In this document: in pieces, positions 37,240 through 45,741 of the stretch
Layout of the letters: each line of letters begins with the position of its first letter
Position numbering within the stretch: position 1 is the stretch's first letter
NCBI RefSeq assembly: GCF_001428045.1
Contig: NZ_LMSD01000042.1
Coordinates: 335,891-399,890, forward strand
Reading direction: 5' to 3'
From: Paenibacillus sp. Soil750
GTDB lineage: Bacteria > Bacillota > Bacilli > Paenibacillales > NBRC-103111
DNA: 64,000 bases
Made by a program: the position numbers and the translations under genes
Notes under the pieces: model-generated
What the model was told of the DNA's origin: nothing
The model's database searches: none
The model's input: the letters and a program-made list of their open reading frames with translations, nothing else

Positions 37240-38011
37240 AGGAATCGCGGTCCAGATACATCGTGCAGTCCGGATGCTGGCGGAGAATCGTCGATGGACA
37301 CTCGGTCGAGATCGCTCCGTTCAACGTACGCTTCACCGCCTGATGCTTCGTTACCCCAGGTACAGAGCAGAACAGATGAGTACCTGTCATCAGAGCTGGA
37401 ATGGTTAGGGTTAATGCATGGGTCGGCACGTCGGCTAAACGGTCAAAACATCCGTCATTCACCTGCTGCTGCCGGCAAACGTCATCCAACTCCACACGCT
37501 TGATCAATTCCGGATCTGCAAAATCGGCAACAGGCGGATCATTGAAGGCGATGTGACCATTCTCACCAATGCCAAGGCAGACAATATCAATCGGCGCTTC
37601 TTCCAGGAGTGCGCTATACCGTCTGCACTCGTCCTCTGCCTGGTTCATGCTATTAATCAGATGCACAGTACCCGGCTTAACCTGATCGAACAATCGGTCT
37701 TTCAAAAAACACCCAAATCGCTGTGGCGCATCCTCTCTGAGCCCGATGTATTCATCCATGTGGAACACAGTGATCCGTGACCAGTCGATGTCTTCATCCT
37801 GAGCCAGCGTTTCGAGCATTTCATTCTGCGAGGGCGCTGCCGCGAAAATAATACGGATAGCCGCTTTCTCAGCAAGCAGCGACTTGATTTGGTTGGCTGC
37901 ATCTAGCCCAGCCGCTTGCCCCAACCCGATACGGTTCTCATACACGTTAACCTTCAACGCGTCGATTCGTGCATGCCAAACAGGTTGCACTTGTACTTGT
38001 GGCTCGCTCAT
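37229..38011 (-). CDS. nagB: Glucosamine-6-phosphate deaminase
   Basis: A 260-residue sugar isomerase-fold enzyme converting glucosamine-6-phosphate to fructose-6-phosphate and ammonia. It contains FHMDEYIGL (catalytic Asp, ring-opening site), CLGIGENGHIAFNDPP (active-site His and loop), VPTHALTLTIPAL and GTHLFCSVPGVTKHQAV. The length is typical of NagB. It is 20 bp downstream of the oxidoreductase gene and overlaps nagA. Together they form the amino-sugar branch of this operon. Confidence 0.93.
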   Translation of the reverse strand: MSEPQVQVQPVWHARIDALKVNVYENRIGLGQAAGLDAANQIKSLLAEKAAIRIIFAAAPSQNEMLETLAQDEDIDWSRITVFHMDEYIGLREDAPQRFGCFLKDRLFDQVKPGTVHLINSMNQAEDECRRYSALLEEAPIDIVCLGIGENGHIAFNDPPVADFADPELIKRVELDDVCRQQQVNDGCFDRLADVPTHALTLTIPALMTGTHLFCSVPGVTKHQAVKRTLNGAISTECPSTILRQHPDCTMYLDRDSYGR

Positions 38012-38030
38012 AGAATCGTTCCTCCAATTA

Positions 38031-39047
38031 TCATATAGTCAGCTGCCGCCCTTCGGCAGCGCTCTTATAAATTTGTTCAACTAGCTGTACAGCTCGCAGC
38101 CCAGATTCTCCGGTAACCAGCGGTTCATCGCCGGCTTCGATGGAAGCCATGACGTCGAGCAGCTGGCTTTGATGAAAATCCGACACAATGCTGCGCGGAT
38201 CGGTAATGCCGCCGTAGGCACCTGCTTCCGCCCATGTCGGTTCACTTCGCCCTGGCACTGTCCAATGGACAATCGTCGAGCCTTCCAACTTGATCGAGCC
38301 TTTTTCACCGTACAAATTGATCGTCGCTGCAAAACCTGGAGCAATGCTGGTCGACGCCATGATCGTACCGAACGCGCCATTTTTAAATTGCAAAATGGCT
38401 AAACCTAAATCCTCCGCTTCCATCTCGTGCGTCTGAGTAGCCACCTTGCCAAAGACAGTGTGAACGTCTCCAGCGAACCATAGCAGCAGATCCAAGCAAT
38501 GAATCCCTTGGTTCATTAGAGCTCCTCCATCTTCGGCAATCGTTCCACGCCATTTCGCGCTATCATAATAAGACTGGGATCGATGGAAAGGAAGCGACAC
38601 CTCAACCAGCAGAAGCTTACCGAGCAAACCCTCATCCAACACCCGTTTAATAGCTTGATTCTGAGCTTCAAATCGCCGCTGTGAGATGACAGAGAGTGTC
38701 ACATGATTTGCTTTTGCCGCTTGCACAAGCCGCTCCGCGTCAGACACATTCATACTAATTGGCTTCTCTATAATCAGATGCTTGCCCGCCTTCACGACCT
38801 CCAAACCGATGGCCGCGTGGCTGCCACTTGAAGTCGTTACACAGACGATATCTACATCAGACCTGGCCAAGAGCTCACGATAGTCCGTCGTCCAGGAGCA
38901 GCCTTCTCGATCAGCAACCGCTTGCGCTTTCGCCTCCGTTCGACTAGATACCACGACTAGGCTTGCTTCTTCGATTTGACGAATAGCCTCGATATGAAAA
39001 TCAGCAACCGAGCCACAGCCGATAATCCCGAACCTCCAGTTAGCCAA
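38031..39047 (-). CDS. Gfo/Idh/MocA-family oxidoreductase (operon second gene)
   Basis: A 338-residue dehydrogenase. The Rossmann fold starts WRFGIIGCGSVADFHIEAI. VVKAGKHLIIEKPISMNVSDAE holds the EKP Lys. The C-terminal domain includes EDGGALMNQGIHCLDLLLW with the His/Asp pair of the family. It lies between an isomerase (3-bp gap upstream) and nagB (19-bp gap). A Gfo/isomerase pair is typical of keto-sugar or inositol pathways, so it may convert a modified hexosamine or hexuronate before the Nag steps. Confidence 0.9.
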   Translation of the reverse strand: MANWRFGIIGCGSVADFHIEAIRQIEEASLVVVSSRTEAKAQAVADREGCSWTTDYRELLARSDVDIVCVTTSSGSHAAIGLEVVKAGKHLIIEKPISMNVSDAERLVQAAKANHVTLSVISQRRFEAQNQAIKRVLDEGLLGKLLLVEVSLPFHRSQSYYDSAKWRGTIAEDGGALMNQGIHCLDLLLWFAGDVHTVFGKVATQTHEMEAEDLGLAILQFKNGAFGTIMASTSIAPGFAATINLYGEKGSIKLEGSTIVHWTVPGRSEPTWAEAGAYGGITDPRSIVSDFHQSQLLDVMASIEAGDEPLVTGESGLRAVQLVEQIYKSAAEGRQLTI

Positions 39048-39049
39048 CC

Positions 39050-39904
39050 CTATACCTCCTCAAGCAGAGCTCGAAGCGCATCCAGTGTCATTCGCGTACC
39101 TGTCAGCTGACTGCCGCCTTCTGGAACAAAATGCGTTTCAATCGTATACAATCCCTCATACCCATCCGCTTCAAGCGCCTTAATTTGAGCTGTTATTGCC
39201 GCATCCCCTGAACCAAGAGGCACACATCTCGGTGTTCCATCTTGACGAATATAGGCATCCTTCAGATGGACATGTGCCAAAGCATTCTTCATGTACTGGT
39301 ACCCGCTCGGGAATGCCTCTCTGGCGCCATACGCTTCATTGCCTGGATCCCAAAGGCCACGAACAGCTGGAGAATCGATGGCAGATACAAGTGCCGCCAC
39401 TTCCTCCGCAAAGCCTCCATTACAGGAAGGCTCATTCTCTAGAAGCAGGATTACGCCTTCGCGCGCTGCAATATCGCCTGCCCTTTTTAAATGATGAACA
39501 ATCTCATCACGATGCTGCTCAGGCTCCAACTCTCGCCAAAACGAGAAAATACGGATGCGCGTTGTCCCCAGCAGCTTAGCAATTTCGATCACTCTATCCA
39601 GTTTCTTAAAATGCTCCTCTACATTCTGCTCTTTCTGCCCAAACGTGTCCCCCGATTCAACCAATCGCTTCGGATCCAATGCGCATTTAAACAAAGGAGA
39701 TGCAATGGCGGAGACATACAATCCACGCTCTTCAACCATTTTACGGATGCCAACGATCTGATCGTCAGTCAACACGGATACATTCATGCCATTCACAACT
39801 CTGACTTCAACATGTTGCAAACCCTGTTCGGCAGCCCAATTTAACGCTTTTTCGAAATCTGGAGATACTTCATCCGTCAGTACGCCTAATCGATTCCAAA
39901 TCAA
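39050..39904 (-). CDS. Sugar phosphate isomerase/epimerase family protein (xylose-isomerase-like TIM barrel)
   Basis: A 284-residue TIM-barrel protein of the AP-endonuclease-2 family. Metal-site motifs are visible: ILLLENEPSCNGGFAEEV (Glu), GLWDPGNEA (Asp), HVHLKDAYI (His) and YTIETHFVPEGG (Glu). These match the divalent-metal site of IolE/hydroxypyruvate-isomerase relatives. It is the first gene of the minus-strand operon 39904-33955 and overlaps nothing upstream. The activity (isomerase, epimerase or dehydratase) cannot be decided. Confidence 0.87.
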   Translation of the reverse strand: MIWNRLGVLTDEVSPDFEKALNWAAEQGLQHVEVRVVNGMNVSVLTDDQIVGIRKMVEERGLYVSAIASPLFKCALDPKRLVESGDTFGQKEQNVEEHFKKLDRVIEIAKLLGTTRIRIFSFWRELEPEQHRDEIVHHLKRAGDIAAREGVILLLENEPSCNGGFAEEVAALVSAIDSPAVRGLWDPGNEAYGAREAFPSGYQYMKNALAHVHLKDAYIRQDGTPRCVPLGSGDAAITAQIKALEADGYEGLYTIETHFVPEGGSQLTGTRMTLDALRALLEEV

Positions 39905-40161
39905 TGAGAAACCTCCACCTTCGCTTGTTATTTTCCTAACTATACCAAGATTGTCTGGGTCAAAGTTGACGTTTCTATTGAAGTAAGTTTACATTTTTTT
40001 CGCTTTCATTCAGCAGTATCCCTATTGACCACTTCATGAAAATCACACCCAGTAAATAAAAGGAATTTGAGTGCATATGTGGAATAGATGTATAAACAGA
40101 ATATGAGTCTTTGTAACTAGACAAAGTAGTTCCTTCGTTCATGAAAAAAGGAGGTAATTGT

Positions 40162-40398
40162 ATGAAATCGACGGGAATTGTAAGAAAAGTAGACGAATTG
40201 GGACGGATTGTTTTACCTATTGAGTTGCGTCGGACACTCCATATTGAGATCGGTGACGCTATCGAGGTCTATGTGGACCCTGAGCGTATTACACTCAAGA
40301 AGTATATGCCTGCTTGTGTGTTCTGTGGGAATTTCGAGGACATGACCTATTTCAAAGGGAAGCTCGTTTGCGGCACTTGTATTGATGAGATAGCTTAA
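40162..40398 (+). CDS. abrB: AbrB-family transition-state regulator
   Basis: A 78-residue DNA-binding protein. The swapped-hairpin N-terminus MKSTGIVRKVDELGRIVLPI and ELRRTLHIEIGD is close to Bacillus AbrB. The C-terminal part is not AbrB-like: CVFC and CGTC pairs form a potential zinc knuckle, as in the AbrB paralogues of Paenibacillus. GGAGG lies 7 bp before ATG 40162; the ATG 21 bp earlier overlaps that site. It is monocistronic with its own terminator. It probably represses stationary-phase genes; targets are not known. Confidence 0.9.
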   Translation: MKSTGIVRKVDELGRIVLPIELRRTLHIEIGDAIEVYVDPERITLKKYMPACVFCGNFEDMTYFKGKLVCGTCIDEIA

Positions 40399-40417
40399 TT
40401 GTAAAGCAAGGCTGGAC

Positions 40418-40451
40418 AAAAGCCCTTCAGGGATGACCCTGAGGGGCTTTT
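40418..40451 (+). terminator. Terminator of abrB
   Basis: AAAAGCCC/GGGCTTTT arms and an inner TTCAGGG/CCCTGA stem, followed by TTTTGTT. It lies 20 bp after the stop codon. Confidence 0.9.
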
Positions 40452-40538
40452 GTTCGTGGAGGGGGGTGAGCGGACATTAGCTTAACCGCTATTCATTTCC
40501 TACTTCACTCAGTCACTACCATTCTCTGTGGAATTATC

Positions 40539-40567
40539 TTTACAGAATCCTCACGGTTTGATAAAAT
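40539..40567 (+). promoter_or_regulatory. Sigma-A promoter of the biotin operon
   Basis: TTTACA (40539-40544), 17-bp spacer, TAAAAT (40562-40567). Transcription would start near 40574, immediately before the BirA operator. Confidence 0.8.
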
Positions 40568-40578
40568 TGCCAAAGCTT

Positions 40579-40614
40579 ATTGTCAACTTAATTCCATGCA
40601 ATTTGGTTGACAAT
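40579..40614 (+). promoter_or_regulatory. BirA operator (biotin repressor site)
   Basis: ATTGTCAAC (40579-40587) and GTTGACAAT (40606-40614) are exact inverted arms separated by 18 bp. This fits the Firmicute biotin-repressor pattern TTGTNAAC-N16/18-GTTNACAA. It covers the transcription start region upstream of bioA, so biotinyl-AMP-bound BirA would block the operon. Confidence 0.88.
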
Positions 40615-40638
40615 CAAATAAATGACAGAAGGTGATAC

Positions 40639-41997
40639 ATGGTGTTGACTGATTATGAACGACTTACTGCCCTGAATAAGGATCACTTATGGCATCCTTT
40701 TACTCAAATGAAAGACTACAAAAACTCTGATCCACTCATTATTGAGCGTGGAGAAGGCATTAGGCTGTATGATGTCCAAGGTCGAGCCTATTGGGATGGT
40801 TTTTCATCAGTCTGGCTCAACGTACATGGACACAATGTGCCCGAGTTAAATCAAGCGATTACAGATCAATTGGGTCGCGTCGCCCATTCCACTCTGCTCG
40901 GAATGGCTAATATACCAGCGATCGAGCTTGCAGCGAAGTTGGTGGGGATTTCGCCAAAAGGTTTAAACAAAGTGTTCTACTCGGATTCCGGAGCGACCGC
41001 TGTTGAGATCGCGATCAAAATGGCCTTTCAATACTGGCATAACCAGGGAGCAAGCGGGAAAACAAGGTTCATCACGATGAATCAAGCCTACCACGGAGAT
41101 ACTCTTGGTGCAGTAAGCGTCGGGGCAATTCCACTCTATCACGAGGTGTTCCGCCCTATGCTATTTCCTTCACATGTCATTCCATATCCCTACGCTTATC
41201 GCCATGGGGGTGATGAGTTGAAAGTAATGGAAGATACGCTAACTGCTCTTCGTAAATTGCTTGAGACGCGTTCCGATGAGATTGCGGCGCTCATTGTGGA
41301 GCCTATTGTACAAGGGGCAGGAGGCATCGTTGTCATGCCGCCGGGCTGTCTGCGCGAAATGTCAGTACTATGCCGACAACATGGGGTATTGCTTATCGCT
41401 GACGAAGTGGCCACTGGTTTCGGTCGGACGGGTTCCATGTTTGCTTGTGATCTCGAAGGAGTATCGCCTGACTTGATGGTGATTGGGAAAGGTCTAACCG
41501 GCGGCTATTTGCCTGTGGCGGCAACACTTGCGACAGATGAGATCTACAACGAATTTTATGCGAATTACCAAGAACAGAAGACATTTTTTCACGGTCATTC
41601 CTATACGGGCAACCCGCTTGGGTGTGCTGTTGCTTTAGCTAGCTTGAAGCTAATGGAGGAACGCGACATGGTTGAAGGTGTAAGAGCTAAGGCAGCATTT
41701 GTCGAGCGTAAACTCACAGCGCTGAAGGATCGATCGCACGTCGGTGAAATCAGGCAGAAGGGACTGATGATCGGAATAGAGCTTGTACGCGATAAAGCTT
41801 CACGCGAGCCGTATGATTGGTCAGAACGAATCGGCGTACGAACAAGTCAGCGTGCCAGAGCACTCGGAATGCTAACAAGACCGCTTGGCAATGTGATAGT
41901 TTTTATCCCTCCGCTTGCTAGTAATGAAGCTGAGCTTGATGCTATGACAGATATTTTAATAGAATCCATCATCCGTGTTACAGAAGGCGATTCATGA
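40639..41997 (+). CDS. bioA: Adenosylmethionine-8-amino-7-oxononanoate aminotransferase
   Basis: A 452-residue class III PLP aminotransferase that makes 7,8-diaminopelargonate. LWHPFTQMKDY is the typical BioA start. Further marks: YSDSGATAVEIAIKMA, AYHGDTLGAVSVGA, LLIADEVATGFGRTG and VIGKGLTGGYLPVAATL with the PLP Lys. AGAAGG precedes the ATG. It is the first gene of the biotin operon. Its TGA is one base before the bioD ATG. Length agrees with the family. Confidence 0.95.
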   Translation: MVLTDYERLTALNKDHLWHPFTQMKDYKNSDPLIIERGEGIRLYDVQGRAYWDGFSSVWLNVHGHNVPELNQAITDQLGRVAHSTLLGMANIPAIELAAKLVGISPKGLNKVFYSDSGATAVEIAIKMAFQYWHNQGASGKTRFITMNQAYHGDTLGAVSVGAIPLYHEVFRPMLFPSHVIPYPYAYRHGGDELKVMEDTLTALRKLLETRSDEIAALIVEPIVQGAGGIVVMPPGCLREMSVLCRQHGVLLIADEVATGFGRTGSMFACDLEGVSPDLMVIGKGLTGGYLPVAATLATDEIYNEFYANYQEQKTFFHGHSYTGNPLGCAVALASLKLMEERDMVEGVRAKAAFVERKLTALKDRSHVGEIRQKGLMIGIELVRDKASREPYDWSERIGVRTSQRARALGMLTRPLGNVIVFIPPLASNEAELDAMTDILIESIIRVTEGDS

Positions 41998-41998
41998 C

Positions 41999-42754
41999 AT
42001 GAGTAGATTGAGAGATGAATCCATACGCGGTTTATTTGTGACAGGGACAGACACGGATGTCGGGAAGACCATTCTTACTGCGGCTATTACCGCTGCTCTT
42101 CGCGCTGAAGGGCTGAATGTGGGAGTCTGGAAGCCTGTTCAATCCGGCGCACGGCTGGGTAGCGGATTGACAGATAGCGAGAGGTTGCTACAGATTACGG
42201 GAATTGATGAGCGACCAGAAGCTGTGGCGCCATTTACATTCGAAGCTCCGCTTACTCCGCTGCTAGCTGCTAAACAGGAGGGAGTGACCCTTACGCTCAC
42301 TGAGCTCATTGACGCAGGTATACCTCTTACAAAACGTTACGACACACTGCTTATCGAAGGTGCAGGAGGTGTCGCTGTACCGCTTACCAACGACGACCTT
42401 ATGGTGGACTTGATCTCCGAGCTTCGGATCCCTACGTTGATTATAGCCCGATCCAGCCTTGGTACGATTAACCACACACTTCTGACTGTGTCGTTTCTGA
42501 GGAATCGTGGCGTTCAGATTACAGGCATTATCTTGAATGACAGCGAATGGACTGAGCCGCATGACGACCCTAGCATAGCTTCCAATGCGGAGTTAATAGA
42601 ACAATACAGTGGTCTTAAAGTGCTGGGGAGGTTTCCCCGCTTGCGCGCCGATTCCCATTCAGAAATGTGGATACATACCGTTCGCCAAACCATACAATTA
42701 GGACCTATTCGAGAGGCATTAGCCGATCAAAAGCTATCGCACATAGGAGGATAA
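41999..42754 (+). CDS. bioD: Dethiobiotin synthetase
   Basis: A 251-residue ATP-dependent carboxylase that closes the ureido ring. The P-loop GTDTDVGKT lies near residues 16-24. VWKPVQSGA and LLIEGAGGVAVPL are further family marks. A GTG at 41975 was rejected because it lies inside bioA and lacks a site; ATG 41999 starts 1 bp after the bioA stop. It ends 5 bp before the bioB ATG, so the genes are translationally linked. Confidence 0.95.
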   Translation: MSRLRDESIRGLFVTGTDTDVGKTILTAAITAALRAEGLNVGVWKPVQSGARLGSGLTDSERLLQITGIDERPEAVAPFTFEAPLTPLLAAKQEGVTLTLTELIDAGIPLTKRYDTLLIEGAGGVAVPLTNDDLMVDLISELRIPTLIIARSSLGTINHTLLTVSFLRNRGVQITGIILNDSEWTEPHDDPSIASNAELIEQYSGLKVLGRFPRLRADSHSEMWIHTVRQTIQLGPIREALADQKLSHIGG

Positions 42755-42759
42755 TTGAA

Positions 42760-43755
42760 ATGAAAACAATTACTGTTGATTTGAAATGGCAATCACTAGC
42801 TAGTAAAGCGTTACATGGTGAGTGTATAACCCTAGAGGAAGGGCTTGCTGTACTAGAAGCCGACAATGATGAGGTGCTGCTCCTACTACAGGCTGCCTTT
42901 CAGGTGAGAAAACATTATTACGGTAAAAAAGTAAAGTTAAATATGATCATCAATGCCAAAAGCGGCCTTTGTCCTGAGGACTGCGGCTACTGCTCGCAAT
43001 CCATCGTTTCGACAGCGCCTGTTGCCAAGTACACACTGCTTGATAAAGATACGCTTCTTGCCGGGGCGCGTGAAGCGTTGGCACGCAAAGCAGGAACTTA
43101 TTGCATTGTAGCAGCTGGAAAAGGCCCGACAGACAAGGAATTGGATCAAGTCGTAGACGCAGTAAAAGAAATACGTGAAACGATGCCGCTCAAAATTTGC
43201 GCATGTCTGGGTATTCTGAAAGGCAATCAAGCTGAACGTCTTGCTGAAGCAGGCGTACATCGCTACAACCATAACTTGAACACCAGCAAAGCCAATTACG
43301 CATCAATTACAACGACACATACCTACGACCAACGGGTTGAAACCGTGGATAAAGTAAAGACACAAGGCATGTCCCCCTGTTCCGGTGTCATTATCGGGAT
43401 GGGTGAGACCCATCAAGAGATTGTTGAAATGGCTTATGCATTACGCGAACTCGATGTGGATTCGATTCCGATAAATTTCCTGAATGCGATTCAGGGAACC
43501 CCGCTAGAACACGCAGGCCGCACGCCTTCGATGAAAGCGTTGAAGGTACTGGCCCTGTTCCGTTTCATTTGTCCGTCCAAAGAAATCCGCGTAGCGGGCG
43601 GGCGTGAGGTTAACCTCCGTTCCCTACAGCCTTTGTCGCTGTACGCCGCAAATTCACTCTTTGTAGGTGACTATTTAACAACAGCAGGCCAAGACGTTTC
43701 GGCTGATCACCAAATCATTGAAGATTTGGGCTTTGAAATTGAATTAAACGCTCTT
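42760..43755 (+). CDS. bioB: Biotin synthase (radical SAM)
   Basis: A 331-332-residue radical-SAM enzyme that inserts sulfur into dethiobiotin. The [4Fe-4S] Cys triplet is C71, C75, C78 in GLCPEDCGYCSQS. RYNHNLNTS and NFLNAIQGTPLE are conserved substrate and cluster segments, with Arg for the second cluster in CPSKEIRVAGGRE. AGGAGG at 42745-42750 precedes ATG 42760, so an upstream start (42667) inside bioD is rejected. The stop codon occupies 43756-43758. It is the third operon gene. Confidence 0.95.
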
Positions 43756-43771
43756 TAAGGTTGTGACAACT

Positions 43772-44950
43772 ATGAATTGGATAGAAAAAGAACTTGAGTT
43801 TCTGGCTGATGCCTCTTTGGAGCGCTCCTTGCGAACATCTAGTCCAGTAAGCGAAGCTCCAGGCTACACCGTGCGTGAAGAACGAAGGCTGCTCAACTTG
43901 TCCTCCAATGACTATCTGGGACTTTCCGGGCATCCTGCCATTATTGAAGCGATGCGCGAGAAGCTGCTTACAGAAGGAGCAGGTTCAGGTGCTTCAAGGC
44001 TTGTGACGGGTAATCGTCCCTCGTATGATCGTCTTGAAGAAGCGTTAGCCTATTGGCAGAACTATGAAGCAGCACTTGTTTTTGCAAACGGCTATATGGC
44101 TAATTCCGGTGTTATTGCAGCGTTAGTTGGCAGAGGCGATGTTGTTTTCAGTGATCAGTGGAATCATGCAAGCATTGTGGATGGTATTATTTTGAGTCGA
44201 GCGGAGCACGCTCGGTACCGTCATAAGGATATGGCTCATTTGCAGGCATTTTTGCATAAGTACCGAGATAAACGGCGAAAGCTGATCGTAACAGACGCTG
44301 TCTTCTCGATGGATGGTGATCAGGCGCCATTGCGTGAATTGGTCGCGCTCAAACGCGAGTACGGAGCTATGCTGATGGTAGATGAGGCGCACAGTGGTGG
44401 GATTTACGGGAAGCATGGAGAGGGCTTATGTCATGAGCTTGCAATCCAAAATGATGTGGATATACATATGGGGACGTTCAGCAAATCGTTCGGTGTCTAC
44501 GGCGCATATATCTGCGGTAGTCGCACGCTCATTCGATGGCTGGTGAACAAAGCGAGGCCGCTCATCTATTCGACCGCATTGCCTCCCTCTGTTGTAGCTG
44601 GTGTTTCAGAGGCGTTAGTTCTGGTACAAGGCGAACATTGGCGGCGAGAAAAGCTATTCGCGTTAAGCATGTTATTTCGGTCTTTGTTGGGGGCATCTGG
44701 TTTCACGATTGATGAATGGGACTCTCCGATTATGCCCCTGATCATCGGCGATAACGATATGGCCTTACGATTCAGTCGTGCACTTGAAGATGAAGGCATT
44801 GCAGCAGCAGCCATACGTCCACCTACTGTTCCGGTTGGCACTGCTCGAATCCGTTTCTCCTTGTCGGCGGCCCATACAGAAAAGGAACTGAGAGATGCAG
44901 CTGCACGAATCCGAAATATCGGACTACGATTAGGAATTGTGCAGCCATGA
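43772..44950 (+). CDS. bioF: 8-amino-7-oxononanoate synthase
   Basis: A 392-residue alpha-oxoamine synthase that joins pimeloyl-ACP/CoA with alanine. RRLLNLSSNDYLGLSGHP, LVTGNRPSYDRLEEALA, VDEAHSGGIYGKHGEG and MGTFSKSFGVYGAYI (PLP Lys) are the family motifs. An in-frame GTG at 43763 is too close to the AAGG site; ATG 43772 is preferred. It starts 13 bp after bioB and overlaps the next gene by 4 bp (ATGA). Confidence 0.94.
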   Translation: MNWIEKELEFLADASLERSLRTSSPVSEAPGYTVREERRLLNLSSNDYLGLSGHPAIIEAMREKLLTEGAGSGASRLVTGNRPSYDRLEEALAYWQNYEAALVFANGYMANSGVIAALVGRGDVVFSDQWNHASIVDGIILSRAEHARYRHKDMAHLQAFLHKYRDKRRKLIVTDAVFSMDGDQAPLRELVALKREYGAMLMVDEAHSGGIYGKHGEGLCHELAIQNDVDIHMGTFSKSFGVYGAYICGSRTLIRWLVNKARPLIYSTALPPSVVAGVSEALVLVQGEHWRREKLFALSMLFRSLLGASGFTIDEWDSPIMPLIIGDNDMALRFSRALEDEGIAAAAIRPPTVPVGTARIRFSLSAAHTEKELRDAAARIRNIGLRLGIVQP

Positions 44951-45741
44951 GGACATCTCAGTTCCACGAAGTGAAAACTCGACAAGAGGCTAGTACCACC
45001 ATCATGTGGCTAACAGGCTGGAGTATGTCCGATAAAGTTTTCGATCCCATGCGTGAGTTATTGCCAGATTTTCATCATATTTCTGTCGATTACAGTGAGG
45101 CTGGTTCCCCTGAGGAAATGTTGATCTTGATTGAAATGGTCGCCAAGAATATCCTATCTTCAAATGGAATAGCTGCTCATTCGAGTGGTGATGGTGGCAG
45201 GCTGTTGATTTGCGGATGGTCCCTTGGTGGACTATTGGCACTGCAATTAGCGGCCAAAGGCTATGGGGACGGACTGGTGTTGTTTGCGGCAAACGCTCGA
45301 TTCACTCGGACAAAGGAAGAGATGGACCTCGGTTGGTCCGTTGCTGCCATTCAACAGATGATGATCGGGCTCAGGAAGAATCCGCAAGAGGTTGAAACCC
45401 GGTTTCGACAGAACCTATTTAGGGAAGCTGAATTCAGAGCCGGAGCCGGTGTCGGGAGAGAACTTCCATTTATTGGTAAATGGACAATCACAGGGCTCAT
45501 CTCTGGTCTCCAGATTTTACGAAGTGAGGAAGTCTTGACGAAGTTGCCGATTATCGCTTGTCCCGTTCTTGTTGTTCACGGAACTGAGGATAAGATTTGT
45601 CCTTACAGCGCTGCATTAGAGCTTGTTGCAGGATTGCCTCAAGCAGAACTACTTACCATTCCAGATTGTGGGCATGTACCGTTTTGGGATAGGGAAGCGG
45701 CCATAGTTGATAAACTGAGGAGATGGTGGCATGAGCTCTAG
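44947..45741 (+). CDS. Alpha/beta hydrolase, BioH-like pimeloyl-ACP methyl ester esterase
   Basis: A 264-residue alpha/beta hydrolase. The catalytic serine is in CGWSLGGLLALQ (GxSxG). VVHGTEDKICPYSAA supplies Asp and IPDCGHVPFWDRE the His. It sits between bioF and bioC with ATGA-type overlaps on both sides, so it very probably removes the methyl group from pimeloyl-ACP methyl ester, the BioH role. The sequence is not an obvious orthologue of E. coli BioH, and several non-homologous esterases do this job (BioG, BioJ, BioK), so no symbol is given. Confidence 0.85.
   Translation: MRTSQFHEVKTRQEASTTIMWLTGWSMSDKVFDPMRELLPDFHHISVDYSEAGSPEEMLILIEMVAKNILSSNGIAAHSSGDGGRLLICGWSLGGLLALQLAAKGYGDGLVLFAANARFTRTKEEMDLGWSVAAIQQMMIGLRKNPQEVETRFRQNLFREAEFRAGAGVGRELPFIGKWTITGLISGLQILRSEEVLTKLPIIACPVLVVHGTEDKICPYSAALELVAGLPQAELLTIPDCGHVPFWDREAAIVDKLRRWWHEL

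Noticed and set aside
39491..39844. 117-codon plus-strand frame opposite the isomerase gene
   Set aside because: Antisense to a gene with clear metal-site motifs; no ribosome site and no family resemblance.
44947..45741. Naming the esterase bioH
   Set aside because: Function is likely by context, but several unrelated esterases fill this step and the sequence does not settle which family.
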